A stretch of 64,000 bases of DNA from assembly GCF_048128805.1 (NCBI RefSeq), contig NC_136010.1, positions 17,495,480 through 17,559,479 of the forward strand. Direction: 5' to 3'. Below are positions 31,891 through 54,710 of this stretch, one piece after another; within the stretch, counting starts at the first letter, position 1, and each line of letters starts with the position of its first letter. The stretch comes from Centroberyx gerrardi (Eukaryota; Chordata; Actinopteri; Beryciformes; Berycidae). The position numbers were made by a program, and so were the translations under genes. Under the pieces are notes generated by a model. The model had not been told where the DNA came from and did no database searches. It saw nothing but the letters and a program-made list of their open reading frames with translations.

Positions 31891-32749
31891 AGCTCTCTGT
31901 ATTTGCTGTGGCTATTTCACCGTTTCGTGCACGCTGACTGTTGTCCTAGCTACTTGTAAGCTAGCTGGCTAGCAGGGAATGGCCATATGGATTTGCTGCT
32001 TGTCAAGTCATGTTGTCATAACAGCATGGGGAGCTGAGCCTTGATGACAGGGCGGTTTTAGTATTAGCCCAGTTTACAGCCAGTGATCAAATGCCCCTGC
32101 AGCTTAAAGTTTAGCAGCATAATCTGAGCTCTTTCATCCCGGACATTACTAGCTAACTAGCTAAAAAACAATCATTCATGAGCAACAAAATGTCAGCCCG
32201 TGTTATCTTGATGTGTTAGCCGAACGTATCCACTTTATCACGCTGGCCGCAGTAAGGTTTAGCCGTCTAAATACGGGATTGAGGTGAGGATTTTACTAAT
32301 ATCATTATAGTTTGTTATGCAGTGTGTGTGCCAGGCTATTTCTGGGACTGGAAGCGCCGTAGGGAGTGAGTGTAGGAGGGCCATCTGACAGAAACACACG
32401 TGAAGTGTGTCTGAGTGGGATTATTCCTGACATTTTTGGATTGTTGCCTTTCTCTTTGTTGTTGGAGCTGTCTGCACATCTCGCCCAGAGAGACCTTTGT
32501 CTTTTACAAACAACTTAACACAGTCAACTCTGAATATGAGAGATGCGTTTCTCTTTGCATGTAACTACTGATGTTTGTTTATTGTAATAGACCTGATCAG
32601 AGGATTGCAAGCTTGTAAAGTGTTATGCTCCAGAAAGCCTGGTGCCACAAAAAGGAGGAATGCAGATGGTGAAATTGATGGGTTATTTCCCTGAAAACAC
32701 AAGTATGCTACTTCCTGATTTGACTTGTTGTTACCTCCTTGGTTGTTAC

Positions 32750-32831
32750 CAGCTGAAATTAGTCACAGGGAAGTAGGCCTAAAATTGTTGCAGCTGAATT
32801 GAGTCACAGGGAAGTAGACCTAAAATTGTTG
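32750..32831. repeat. Tandem duplication, two 41-bp units
   Basis: Units at 32750-32790 and 32791-32831 both read CAGCTGAA, a short variable part, AGTCACAGGGAAGTAG and CCTAAAATTGTTG, with about three differences. Located in the 5' intron of g6pd. Confidence 0.92.
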
Positions 32832-33183
32832 CAATCTAGGTTTCTCCCAAACAGACTGCCTGATGTTTGATGCCAAGAGAATAAAATATGAGTAATATTT
32901 AAAGGGTTTAATTGCTTGTTGTGTGGCTTGAATGTAAGACATTACCTCTACCAGCCAAATGTTGGCCAGTTTGCTTACCAGTGTGGCATGTTACATATTT
33001 CTGTTATGCAAAATTAAGTGACAGGCTTCAGTGCACTGGCAAAGTTTTTGCAAGGTAGGCTACAGTCTGTGTATTGATGTGTAATATCATCATGGACTAT
33101 TGATGGATGGCTTAACACAAAAGAACATTTTATTTTATTTGTTTTAACTTGATTTTCTTGCTCTCTGCTCTCCTCCAGAGAAA

Positions 33184-40201
<7,018 letters not shown>

Positions 40202-41430
40202 GCTGGGATGACAGAGGAGACAAGGGGAGGAATGGAGGGATGGGTAGTGGGAGGGGTGCAGCGGGGTAAGTGAGCCGTGTCATGTTCCAACTGGAGTACT
40301 GGAGGGTTTTTGGGTCAGGAGGTGTTTCCACTATGTGGATCCGTCACAGTAGCAGCAACAAAAAAAGGAGCAATTTGAAAAAATATAGTAATATAGCGTA
40401 GGTCTCAGGTACTGGAAGTATTTGCTCCCTGGAGCCAGTTCATCAGACCATTTGATAGATATTTAAAATGCAATATAGTATTTCCATTAGCATCAGAGGC
40501 TTATAACGTAGTTTTGGTGGTAGAATCCAATCTAATATCATCACAGCAACCTAATATATTTTCATTCAAAAGTGGGACCAAGTCAGTAGGAGAGGGAACA
40601 AGAATATCTGAGCATAAGTATATTTTTCTGGGTGAAATGTTCTGATAAACTGGCTCCAAGTGTCACTGTCACCCATGAGGTCTTAGTTAGGTCTTAATTT
40701 GTCAGGATGTTAAATGGAATATGGCTGGTACTGAATGACTCGGGATCAAGAAGAGATCAGAGCAAAACAACACTGCAGTTACAGAACATTTCAGCTGAGT
40801 CACTTACTGAAACTACTGTACCAAAGATGGGTAATACTGAACACAGCAGAGACGGTGAACAAAAACAACCTGCTAATGAGGAAAGGAATGATTGTCCACC
40901 AGCTGTCACTATTGCATTATAACCAATGTGATTGTAATACTTTTATGCTTTGACTGCATTTAAAATCACAATTAGTGTAATCTCTTTTTACAATTTATGT
41001 ACTCTCTTTTGCCTGTGCCGCCGGGGACCAAGGAAATCAGGTTGTGTAAGATAAACATTATAGACTTACTGTTGCTGTGTGGTTTACTAAGGGTAAAGCG
41101 TTATTCATTTGCAGGCAGTTTATCTTCAAAGCATTCATACTAGAATAGTCTTAAGTGCGCTTAAGCACAAGAAAAGTGAGCTCTCTGTCTTGTGTGTTAG
41201 CCTCCCTTTTGAGTTTCATTCCTTTTTGTTTACATTTTTTTCCAGGTTTGTTTAAGTTACTGATGTTCATTCCAAATATCAAATATTTAGACAGTATGCA
41301 GTGTCTACCACAGGTCAACAGTCCATGTCTTTGTAACGACGTACTGTATACTGTTGTTGACTGCATTGACGTAAAGCTAGCTATTTATTGCCACAACCTG
41401 CAATAAACCAGTCTTGTTTCTCTACTCTGT
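40202..41430 (+). other. g6pd: g6pd 3' untranslated region
   Basis: Non-coding sequence ending with AATAAA at 41402-41407, followed by T/GT-rich sequence (TTTTCATGTTTTGTGGTAGTGG), a good cleavage context. This leaves about 530 bases before the end of the opposing gpd1 transcript. Confidence 0.6.
41402..41407 (+). terminator. Candidate poly(A) signal for g6pd
   Basis: AATAAA with a GT-rich downstream element 30-50 bases later. Confidence 0.65.
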
Positions 41431-41959
41431 AAAACTGTTTTTCATGTTTTGTGGTAGTGGTTTCTTACAGGTTCAAAGCATGCAAGCCACTAAACCATGA
41501 TTAAGGTTTTACTACATGGGAGATTAAGTAGGTATTTGTTAATAAAGATAATCTTCTGAATTGCTTTTACTATTGCATTTATATGGGAAATGTTTAGGCT
41601 TTGGATGACTATATGTAGTCTAACAACCCCAGATTAGTGTACAGTGGCGTGTATTCACTCGTTACACGCCTGCATACAAATGTAGCGCTGTAGTAGCACA
41701 CAGTTGCAAGAAGTTGGAATAATTTAGCCGATTATAGAAGATCACTGAACTTCTCTTAGCATCTGCTAGCTGTCATGCTGTTGTTGACTATCGTCGTGGC
41801 AACATGGCCTATTCTCTTCCCTGGCCATGTCCTTAAACAGTAGTATATTCTGATTGCATGTCTTCCTGCCAAAATTCCTACTGTGGTGCTTGTTCAAAGC
41901 CAAGAAACAAGACTCTTTCTGATGCTGTGAGACCAAATAGGAAATGAATGCGGCCATGA
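41431..41959. other. Convergent intergenic spacer g6pd / gpd1
   Basis: About 530 bases of unremarkable sequence between the two facing 3' ends. No gene or named repeat was seen. Confidence 0.5.
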
Positions 41960-43005
41960 TATGATGACAGAATCAATAATTTATTTCAAAAGGCAAATGT
42001 TGACAATTTCTTAAACACAGTAGCCACAACTGAGTGAAATACAAAGGCAGGATCATGGTGACGAATGGCATAATGGGAGGACGTTAATGAGTTAAGTCTT
42101 TGGTTTGACAACGGCCAAGACTTTTAGCAACCAGACATTGTAAGGCACTTGTTTTTTTTAACCGTTGCTATGCAAATCTACAGTAAATTAACATACAGTA
42201 CAAGACAGGAAATATCCAACTTAAGAGTGAATTATGCAAGACACTTAAGAGCATCCAAAGGCCTAATCACAAATATTAAGCCAACAAAAGTGAGGTATTA
42301 CATTAATAAATCAAATAACATCTGGTGAGGGACAGAGGCGTTTCATTGGACGGCAACATGAATGTTAGATTCAAGGATAATTCCTTCTACACATGACTGT
42401 CAAGTGGCTCTTTGCTTTGAGTAGTCGACCCTGGCAAAATCAGAATACATGATTTGGCTTTATAGTCATTACCATACAAATATTCAGCAACTGCTTATAG
42501 TAACTGAATGGCAGTCAAGTACTGTACCATGATTGAAATTTCATGGCCAAACCTTATTTAAAAAAGTTTCATATTAAGTTATGATGGTATTGTGATGTCC
42601 TTTGGATTTTTTGCGTTAGTGGTAGACAAGTTTTACTGTCGTTATGATTTTTACCAGAGAATCAAAGGATTTCATCTGACTCAGAGACCATTACTCAGGC
42701 AAAAGAGCTATCTGACTATCAGATGAAAAAAAACCCCCCAGCAATTATCCTTCAATGGACGAAAGCACTTAAAAAGATGTCAGAAACTGAATGTAAAGAG
42801 AAAGTGGTTAGACTGCAGCTGAACACACACACAAATCTTATGCGACCTCTCCGAAGAGCGAACGTGAAGTCCGCTCATCGGCTGGAGCCGGCTCGCTGCG
42901 TGACAGCTGTGGAGTGACTGGTGGTCTCCCGTCTTATTTCTAACAGGCAACAGATGAAAGTGATGATGATCTTCTCCATTCAGAAGGCACTTGGTCAGTT
43001 AAATA
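41960..43005 (-). other. gpd1: gpd1 3' untranslated region
   Basis: Non-coding sequence after the gpd1 stop. On the minus strand AATAAA at 41980-41985 is the best poly(A) signal, giving a 3'UTR of about 1 kb. Confidence 0.55.
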
Positions 43006-46000
43006 TTACATGTGTTCGGGGTGGTTCTGCAAACAGCTTATGAACTCTGTGACTGGATGACCCTGGTAGCAGATCTGATACACGGCATTGAACAGTGGGA
43101 ACCTGGGAGGAGGAGGAGTCATTGTTGAGTGCTACAATAATGCTGGATTTGACACCTGAATGGTCTTTTCTAACTGATGCAACTGGAAACAGCATGTGTC
43201 TGCATCTGGTTTTATGGAGGCACATCTGATGTCTGCGCTTTACTTACTTGTCAATCAGGTTTTTGTGCTTGAGGATGAGATTGACTTCAGCTGCCGTTGC
43301 TGGTCCTTGCAGCTTCTGCCCATTCAGCATCTCCTTCTCCAGCTCCTCAATGGACTGGGCAGAGAGGAGACATGGATGAGGTCAGTAAGCTCTTATTAAC
43401 AAACCAAGACCCATCTTCAGCTTTGCCTGCTGCATCTAATCCCGCTTGAAATCCCTAGGCCTTGTTTAAGTTCTCAAGAAAGACAGGCTTATGAAAATCA
43501 AGAACAAGTAAAAAAAAAAAAACCCAAGCTCTCACCTTCCCCGTCTTCGCAAAAGCTTCTGCTACTTTGCGGTTGCGGCCGCCATAGCAGGTTGTGATGA
43601 GGTCAGCCACACCGCAGCTCTCCAGGAAGGTTGCCGAGGAGACGGGCCCAGCGGTGCAGAAAATGCGGGCAAAGGCGATCATCTCCATCAGGCCCAACCT
43701 GATCACTGCTGCTTTAGTGTTGTCCCCAAAGCCCAGACCGTCACAGAAACCTGCCCCGACTGCCACGATGTTCTGAGGGGCCAGAGGAGGAGGAAGTGTG
43801 TCAGCGCGCCGGCTGGTTTTAAAGACAAAGGAAACATGAAATGCTGCCCGATATTATTTGTGAAGAAGTTGTTCACCTTCAGGGCTCCACAGATCTCCAC
43901 CACATCGTACTCTTCTACTACAGTGACCCGGAAGTTGTTGGTCTGCATGAGCTCCTTCAGGAGAACCCCGTGGTTTTTATTCTTACATCCTGGACAGAGA
44001 AAAGAGGAAACCGTTTATCTACACACATCTCCACAAGATTACTAGTTTTGGTAGTCACTGCATTCAAATATTTGAGCTGATGATTATCATGAGTCATGGT
44101 CATAACAGTGACTTTGCATCTTTTTAGAATAATGCTCCAAGGCCCCCCCCCCCTCCTTTGATGATACTAAATCCCATGAAGCATCATGCTTTCATGTGAC
44201 GCATACAATGGTATACAATGATATGAAGAATGGAGGTGTCAGACAAAACCCGCCCACTGTCATATACACAACTACAAAGCAGCTTAAACTTTCACCCCCA
44301 TGCTGACACCGCATTAGAGTCTTGAGAAAGGGAACTGACACAATTTATCTGTTGTTAAAAGAAAAAGAACATCCCGGATTTAAAGCTTCAATAAGCAACT
44401 TTGACATTAAATAACAATAAAGAAGATATATTATGCATTATCAGTCTGTGACCCTGCGTGTACATGCCTAAATCCCTCCTGTTTGCCTGAAATTGGCTTT
44501 TCAATGATGTTGGGAATATTTTTGGCATATACAGTGAAGTCATAGCAACAACAACAATGGCGGAAAACTGTAAGAAACAAAAGAATAGCAAAGCTAAATG
44601 AGCAGCAGACCAGACCTGTTCAAAAGCACGGTGAACATTGGCACTGCTGTTTCACTGCATACTGCCTCAGGGTTGCCAGGTCAGGAAAATGTTCTAGCCC
44701 AAGAGTCACTGAAAACCTGTCCACAAAGCTGCCAAACCAGCCCAAAATATACCTGCCAGCATTTATTTATTTTATTATTAGAGTGAATGCCAATGCAAAA
44801 ATGAGTTTGTGTTATTTGAAATGATATTTATTACCCTACACAGAACTGAATTTATATTAAGAGTAGGGAGTCTTAAAGAGTAAAAGAGAGAGGAGAGATA
44901 AATCAGCATTTATCTTCAAGAAGATTCTGTATTTGTGATGTTACCCAAGACTAGGGATCTAAACCTTCCGATGTAATCAATATAATCTAATCTCTTAAGT
45001 AGCAAATGCAGTGGATTTACCTGGAGGAAAACTGATGTCCTCAGTGGGTAGCCTCTCACTCACACACTCACACAGACAGACCAAACTGCCCTCTCAATTA
45101 AGTCTTGCAGTCTTGGCAGGTTTTTACACACTGAAATTTACTTTCACTCTCAGATCGCTGCACATCCAAAAAGAAGCCCAAAAATCCACTGTCTATGGCA
45201 TTTTTTTTTTTTACCCACGATTCAATTTTAAAACTCAATTTGGCAGGAAAACAGTGGACCTGGCAACCGTAGACTGCTTGCATTTGATGCCTGCTTCTTC
45301 AACACCAGTTGTGGGATGCTTATGGATGCCAGTTACCTCCGCTGCAGGCTAGATGCAGTTTCAAGGTTTGCCTTATTTACACAACAATCTTCTGCAAATC
45401 AAGTAAATGGTGTCAAGACAAATCAACATGCAAAACACATACAACACAAGAACCTGACTAACCAATTGTGGTCTCACAAAACTTCTCATCAGCAACCTCG
45501 TTGGCAATGTTGGCTCCCATCAACACACTCATGGTGATACCCAGCTTCTCCTGGATCACATCAGAGATGAGTTTCAGTCCGTCAGGCCCCTCGTCTACAC
45601 CCTGGAGCAAAAACAAACATACACAGATAGCGCACTTAAACTGAGACACACAGAGATTAGGTGGGATATGAGGAAAAAGACCACATTTATCCCGGCATGC
45701 AGCACAAATTAGCTACACACCGAGACAAAAGGTTAGTAATTGACAAAGCGTGATAATGAGGCACAGATGCCACAGGCTTTCATTTAAGAATCACAGTAAC
45801 AGAGAACAATGTCACAAGTCTAACCTTGATGAGGGACATCCCCAGTGCATCAGTCTTTATCTTGTCCTTCATGGTGTCACACACTCTCCCAATGAACTGG
45901 TGGGGGATCACAAACACCAGGATGTCTGCATCACTGGAGGCCTCCACCAGGTCTGGGACAGCCACCTGTAGGGGAGAGGGGGATTGTAGGAGACATGACA

Positions 46001-48002
46001 GTCTGGAGTCTGATGCAACCGACCTGAGAACTGGTGTAACACAAACTGCTCTAGGACCAGCCACATGCAGAAAACTGATTTCACAGTAGTTAGTTTATAA
46101 TAATCTATTGTGAAGGTTGTGATGAAAGAAGCCTTTAGAGTTTCAAGGACAACTGTTGCTACAAAGCATAATATGTACAGTCGGAGCACAAAATGCCCCG
46201 AGCACCCAAATCCCAGAGTGAACATTTGGGACTAAACGAGGCAAAGCAACAGGCAGATGACTTGATTCACTGCATTAGATTAAATGGTGCCAAAATGTGA
46301 GCAACCTTCCTGTGAAACCAACAGTTTCTTACCACATTGGATGGCAGCTTGTGCCCAGGAAGGTACTTCACATTTTCATGGTCAGTGTTGATTATTTCAG
46401 TCAGTTTGCGGCCATTCACTGTCTCCTCAAACACCCACATCTTAACGATGTTGTCGAACTTTGAATTCTGAGCAGCATTGGCACCCACTATCTTGGCAAT
46501 GGCAGAACCCCTGTATTGTAAAAACAGTTACAAGTTAGTACAAGATTTGGAGTAATAATTATAAAATCAATTCACACTACATCTAAATGAGTGTAAACAT
46601 AGCTTGGAAGTAGGAAGAAAACGCTTTGTCAGTGTGGGTTTAAAAGACCCATGTATCATCAGCAGAGAGGTTTTTGTGAAAGAAGGGAACATCCTGTAGT
46701 AGTCTTAGTGGTTAACAGAGCTCGTACTATCACATGATGGCTGCTTTCACATCATGCTGATTAGTTCACCAATTCATTAGTATTCTTGGCACTGCATGTG
46801 TTTCTACCAACATGCTTCACTGTCAAACGCTGCACCATTACAAACTGGCTGCAGCTGTTGGATCACCAACACCTGTTGTTTGCTCAGCAAGAAGACCATG
46901 TGCAGATGCACTTCTGTGGACTTTTGTCAAAACAAACCCCAAATGCTTTTGCATGTTTGCCTCTAAACGTACAGCAGTCACTGGTAACCACAGTCACCTG
47001 ACAGGCAGCACACAAGATCAGCTCCAATGTGTGACCAGCTAGTCCCGATTTCTGTTTTCTATTGTATGGACACTTCGCCAATATTGGCAAATGTACATAA
47101 GCGGTAAAACGTGATACGATACATTTTACTAATTATCTCTCCCATTCGGTGAAAAATGCAACTTTATAATAAATTTCCTTGTTATTTCCCACAGTCTAGC
47201 TCCACTACAATACAGACTGGTTGTCGGGAGCAAGCAGTGTGGACCAATTATATAAATTGAGATTTTATTAAAATAAAGTTCTGCTTGGTTGACCAACTAT
47301 ATGCCGAATTTACCAAAAGACCCTAAAGATTCATGAGATGCCCGAATTTAATATCTGCCATGTATGCACATTTGCAAAAAAAAAAAACAAGGCAACTTTA
47401 CATTGCACCACTTTTGAATGGAGTTTGGCGTTGGGTCCTGGGTTACTGGCTAGCATGCACCATGTCCAGTAATGCAGGGTACAGTAGCAGCTGGATGACA
47501 ATAGTGTAATGTGTTGCTATATATTATGAGCAAACGAGTACAGCAATGATTGTGATGTGACATAATTATAAGTTAGCGTTAGCTAATAGATTAACGTTAG
47601 AGTAGTTAGCTAGCTAAATTACATGACCACAAAATCCTGATAATCGTGAATGAGACATGTGGTCGGTTTTCTGTAAGCTCAGACAATTCCACAGCATGTG
47701 ACCCTGAATGATCAAAGGTAAAACTGGCTAGCATACCAGCTAACCAACGTCATTTAGCTTAGCAAGCCAAGCCTGTTTTCTACGGAAAATACGGCTAAGT
47801 TAACCGCTGCTTAACGTTAGCTGTTTGCTCAGTCGTGCTAAATTGGCTAGCAACGATGTATGGGGTTGACAAGCAACCCCATACATCGTGTGATGGCAGC
47901 GTAGCCAGCTTTAAGACGCCGTCTGTCTACACAACCAAATATGAACATATTAACTTGCCAATTTCCGGAGCCAATGATGCAGACTTTCTTCGGAGCTGCC
48001 AT
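43006..48002 (-). CDS. gpd1: Glycerol-3-phosphate dehydrogenase [NAD+], cytosolic
   Basis: Interconverts dihydroxyacetone phosphate and sn-glycerol 3-phosphate with NADH/NAD+; serves lipid synthesis and the glycerophosphate shuttle. Minus-strand exons: 48002-47959, 46510-46333, 45965-45825, 45601-45463, 43989-43877, 43772-43536, 43354-43248, 43102-43006 (TAA). Phases join, giving 351 residues (mammals 349). The N-terminal Rossmann motif is [14 protein letters not shown], split by intron 1. Then come [35 protein letters not shown], the catalytic-Lys region [39 protein letters not shown], and the end CLQNHPEHM. The first intron uses a GC donor (GCAAGT). Intron 4 (43990-45462) carries repeat-like sequence. 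Teleosts have several gpd1 paralogues and which one this is was not resolved. Confidence 0.96.
44390..45340. mobile_element. Repeat-like composite in gpd1 intron 4
   Basis: Stretches such as CTTCAATAAGCAACTTTGAC (44388-44407), GGGTTGCCAGGTCAGG (44671) and the mixed run CTGTCTATGGCATTT...GGACCTGGCAACC (45189-45268) look like pieces of dispersed fish transposons, judged by general appearance. No clear termini or target duplication were found. Confidence 0.3.
47853..47889. repeat. Perfect 16-bp inverted repeat (hairpin)
   Basis: Left arm ACGATGTATGGGGTTG (47853-47868), loop ACAAG, right arm CAACCCCATACATCGT (47874-47889). All 16 pairs match. It lies in gpd1 intron 1, about 70 bases after the exon-1 donor. 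There is no U-run typical of a terminator, and none would be expected in a vertebrate. Confidence 0.95.
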
Positions 48003-48200
48003 TGTGAAGTGGTAAATCAATGACTGGGTTGGAGGTAAACCTGCGGTGTGGATATGCAGTCAGTGCATAAACTAACGAAGCAATCCTCTTGTTTTATTGG
48101 CCTGTGGAGGGGAGACACTGGCCCGCCCACTGTTTTCGGCCAAGTCTGCTCATTCATTGGGCTGACAGATAGGCTGGCAGGGGTTAGTAGGCTCAAAGTA
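48003..48200 (-). promoter_or_regulatory. gpd1 promoter region
   Basis: On the minus strand a CCAAT box (48096-48100) overlaps a TATA-like AATAAAAC (48091-48098), about 95 bases before the ATG. This suits a short 5'UTR of about 60 bases. A second CCAAT is near 48157. The transcription start is inferred. Confidence 0.5.
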
Positions 48201-50456
48201 AATCGGACAAAAGTTTCCACGTGAACTCTGCCGGCTTGCTTCATGTTTCATCATAAAAACATCTGCATCTCTCAGCTGATGGTATGATGCAAATATCCGG
48301 GCATGTCTGTGTAGGTTAAGCAAGAAAACAAAACCCACAAAGCATGTTTCATCTTATTTTCGCTTTTTCAATAATATTTTACACTGGCCACACACACACA
48401 CACTCACTCATGCCATGTAGGGCATATGGCTATATCCCTATGCTTTATCCCCAGTTACAGCAGGTCAGGATCAGGTCAGGATGCTGCATTGACAGTCACA
48501 CTCTTTTCATGACTGTTCATCATTAGTCTTAACCACAGTTTCTTTCCAAAGTCATCATGACTATTCATTTCCTGCTCCCCCTCCCCCAATTCTATACATT
48601 AGTAAAAGTGGAGATGTGATGCAATATTGCAGCCTAGTCTAACATTGTTACACTGACTAGTTTGTAATTACAATGAGATAAAGCACTGTGAGTCTAGATA
48701 GTTTATTGAGCCCCAAGCAAAGACCCTTCTATGAAATTTCTACTGACTCCCCCCCCCCAATCATATATCCCTTCTCATAAGATGTATTATATCTTGATTC
48801 GACTGTACATAATGTCAGTAACACATTAAAAGTCATAAGAGCGATCACAGAAAGATCATTGTGGGAGAAATTATTCAGTCTGTGAGGCTCAAACAAAAGG
48901 GACCTTGTTGTGCAAGTTGGACAGCGGTCAGAAAAGGGGACACAGAGAGAAGTGGAACAGCAGATTCAGCAGTCTAGTTTCTAGTATCGGCACAATTGAG
49001 AGAGTTTAGCTCACTTGACTGAAAAGTGTATTTTCAGCTATGCTTTATATGATATGACCCCCAATTTTGTACCAAATACATGAGTATTAGTAGTCATATT
49101 TTAATAAGCTGGATTTACATTCCTGAGGGTATTTCCCCCATTGAAGTTTTCCCTAGTCTTTACCTACTGTCACTCCACAGTTCATGATGTGCAAGTTGTT
49201 ATATTTGGCCCAAGCCTCACTTGCCTTGTTGAAGATTACATGGGTGACTTTGTCAAAATATGAATATGTTAGTGATGTAGCAAGCTCTAATGAGGCCACG
49301 GTCACCCCAGCATCTTGGTGCAGTGCGTTTGAAATAGACTGAAAAAATGGTAAATAAGTGGAAATGTGTGTCAATGATATACACTGAAAAGTATTATTAG
49401 AGCAATGAGGCGAAGTTGCTATTTTTGCTGCTGGATAATCTAATTTGTATTTCCAAAAAGTGCAGAAGTACATCTTTTGATATTTTCCCCCCTTCTGAAT
49501 GTTAATCCAACATGAGTATAAATGATGAGACAGAATAACTTGAAGCAAATAAAAGTTCTGTAAATTTAGCATTTAATCTTTTAATATAAGAACTGCTTCA
49601 AGATCATAACCTATCAACATCACCAGACTAAGATATCTTCCTTTGATATCTCAATTGAAAATGGAAAAATTGAAAATGAAAAAACAACCGAAATCCAACA
49701 AAAACAAAAACCAAACTTGAAGCCTGGTAGACAGAGGACTTGTTTTGGGATACATGACCTCATGGATTGGACATTGGAAAACAATATCCTGGTTGTCCAT
49801 GTTCGTCTACTGAAGAATACAGAAATATCTTTTAAAGCATAAGCAGCTGTGATTGTAACCATATAAACAAAAAGGAAATAGCCTCACACTTTCTTATTAT
49901 CTTAGATAAATTATCACTGTCGTTACCTTAGATAAATAAATCATCTGCAAACATGTAAACTGATAGGCATCATATGTACAGAAAAATGGAACTGGGACAC
50001 GTAGCTAGTCTATATTAAGTAGTTACAACAAGTACAACATTGAACAGATGAGACTATGCTAATACAATAAGATTATTATCCATAGTCCTTGCAGTATTTA
50101 CATTAATTTACAGTTGATGGTATGATTGTGCTTGATAATAACACTACACAGCCACACACTATACAAGTCTCAGTTTCTTTTGAGAATAACGTCCAGCTTG
50201 ACTAAATGGGCATGAGTGGAAGTAGATCTATTCCAGCAGAATACTGTAAGATGGTTTGATTTTTGTAAACACAATCTCCTAGACCTCAGCGTAGAAATAG
50301 CAAATGGAACAAACCCTTAAACATGCATTTCTACTCCCCAAAGTTTTGCCGGCTACTGACTACCTGATAACAGATACAGTGTTTTGGATATGAGGGCAGC
50401 ATTTGGAATTTGACTTTATCAAATTGAGAACGTGGTATTCGTGTCTGGCAAGATTG

Positions 50457-50512
<56 letters not shown>

Positions 50513-51797
50513 GACGCACACATATATCCACGCACTCACATGAATATACATGCTCATAATACTGAACCATACACGCAGACAAATGATGACACACACAGTA
50601 GACAAACATGCCAATATACTGCTCACTGTTGGACCACAGATTAGAAGGCTACATTACTGTGCTACATGCAACCTAGCTGGCACCCTGAAGATGGCAAAAC
50701 ACATTCAACGAAACATTTATAAGACAGATTAGTATTCGTTTCATCTTCCACTGTCACATCCCCAAAGGTAAAATCCCTTAGATGTGATGGTTGATGAACA
50801 GCATCTACATGTAGCCCACATGTAAAAGTGTGTAATTACATTCTCAAGAAATAATGCATCGAATTCTGTTTCGTACGTTTGGCAGGACATGAGAGAGATA
50901 CCTCTTTATATATTTTAAATTATATTGTGATCTATACAATGATTGTCACTGAAGGCTACTTTAGGCAAATAATTCTGTGTAGCACCTGGTGGCCAGGGAG
51001 AAGAGCTATTAAAGATTTGTTCATTATCTGCTTTATGTACATGGAATTTTGCTGTGTATCTGTTTCTTTTTCATGGTAAAAAAAAAAAGTATTTTGCTCA
51101 TTTATGTACGTCATAAATACAACATAACTGTATATTGTAATGGCAGATTTTTTTCATTCCATTCCACTAATTTCTCTACATGGAATTTTCTGTTTTGTTA
51201 TTCCATGTTTGCTTGGCTCATGAATTCTTCAGGGTCCTGCCACCCTGCAAGATGAGGTAGTATATTGGCAGAATATGGGAGAGATGCAAGGGGCTTACCA
51301 AGGGAAGACTGTGATAAGGTGATGTTGCACCGCATGAATGTGAAATGGATCGTAGGTGAAAATGGGAGAGAGTCCAGAAACTCAAAAAGGTGGGGAAAAA
51401 AGAACGGTAAAACTAGACTTATATAAAAAATAAAATAAGTAGGACAGAACTGGAAAAAACATGCAGTACTGCCATGCAAATTCATAACACATCAAATGAC
51501 CTCAAATCATAAAGTTTCGACAGTTTCGAAGGGAGCACAACTTTATCACATTTAAGATTTTTAAGATTTTAAGAAGATTTTAAGAACAATTTCTTCAAAA
51601 TGACAGATGAGAAACAACAGCAGATAGTTGGGATTTCTAAAGCTGATTTTACATCTGAACCTTTGTTTAGTTCATGCCACCAATTACTGTATCTGTTATT
51701 ATGTCTTAAACTGGTGTTTACAGATGACCACGTAGCATTTTGGGATTCATCATAACACATGGATCACATGGTGTCCTGCTGCATGTGTGGCTATTCC
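48201..51797. other. Intergenic gpd1 / asic1
   Basis: About 3.6 kb without a recognised gene, apart from a (CA)n array at 50459-50520. Both neighbours are on the minus strand, so distal gpd1 regulatory DNA and any extended asic1 3'UTR would lie here. The open frame at 49153-49572 (-) lacks family features. Confidence 0.5.
50459..50520. repeat. (CA)n microsatellite
   Basis: CA array, perfect for about 40 bases, then interrupted. Confidence 0.95.
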
Positions 51798-51803
51798 TTT
51801 ATT
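51798..51803 (-). terminator. Candidate poly(A) signal for asic1
   Basis: AATAAA on the minus strand, about 165 bases after the asic1 stop. It is the first one met; longer 3'UTR forms are possible. Confidence 0.45.
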
Positions 51804-51967
51804 CTAGCCACCGCTTAGACCTCATCACTCACAAACCTTAACCAGGCACAATTCAAACACATTCTCTGTTTTGCACCAGCAGTCTGGCTCACTGCGATGA
51901 ACAATGTCCGTGACGCAACTTGGAGACGAGGGAGTGTGGCTGCCCCCTCCTCACGGCCGGAGGAGAA

Positions 51968-54396
<2,429 letters not shown>

Positions 54397-54527
54397 CTGA
54401 GAGACACATCAGAATAAAAAATCACACAGCTCTCCAAAAGTGGCACTTCTGTTGGCAAGGAGATTTCTCAGCCTGCTAGAGTTCTTAACAGTGCTTATCC
54501 ACTGGGGGTCAGTGTTAGACTCAATTT

Positions 54528-54710
54528 CTGTGTGTGTGTGTGTGAGTGTGTGTGTGTGTGTGTGTGAGTGTGTGTGTGTGTGTGTATGTGTGTGAGAGAG
54601 AGAGTAAGAGAGAGAGTAGAGAGGGAAAGAGCGTATGTGACAGAAAGGGAAAGAGAGAGAGAGACAAGGAGAGTGAAAGAGAAAGAGAGACAGAGGAGAG
54701 AGAAAGGGGG
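54528..54710. repeat. Compound (GT)n-(GA)n array
   Basis: GT-rich DNA (54528-54590) passes directly into GA-rich purine DNA (54594-54710) with AAAG interruptions. Confidence 0.9.

Noticed and set aside
45010-45352. 113-codon + frame in gpd1 intron 4
   Set aside because: Lies in repeat-like intronic sequence on the opposite strand to gpd1 and has no recognisable domain.
49153-49572. 139-codon minus-strand frame between gpd1 and asic1
   Set aside because: AT-rich, no motif, no splice or promoter support; likely chance, though not formally excluded.
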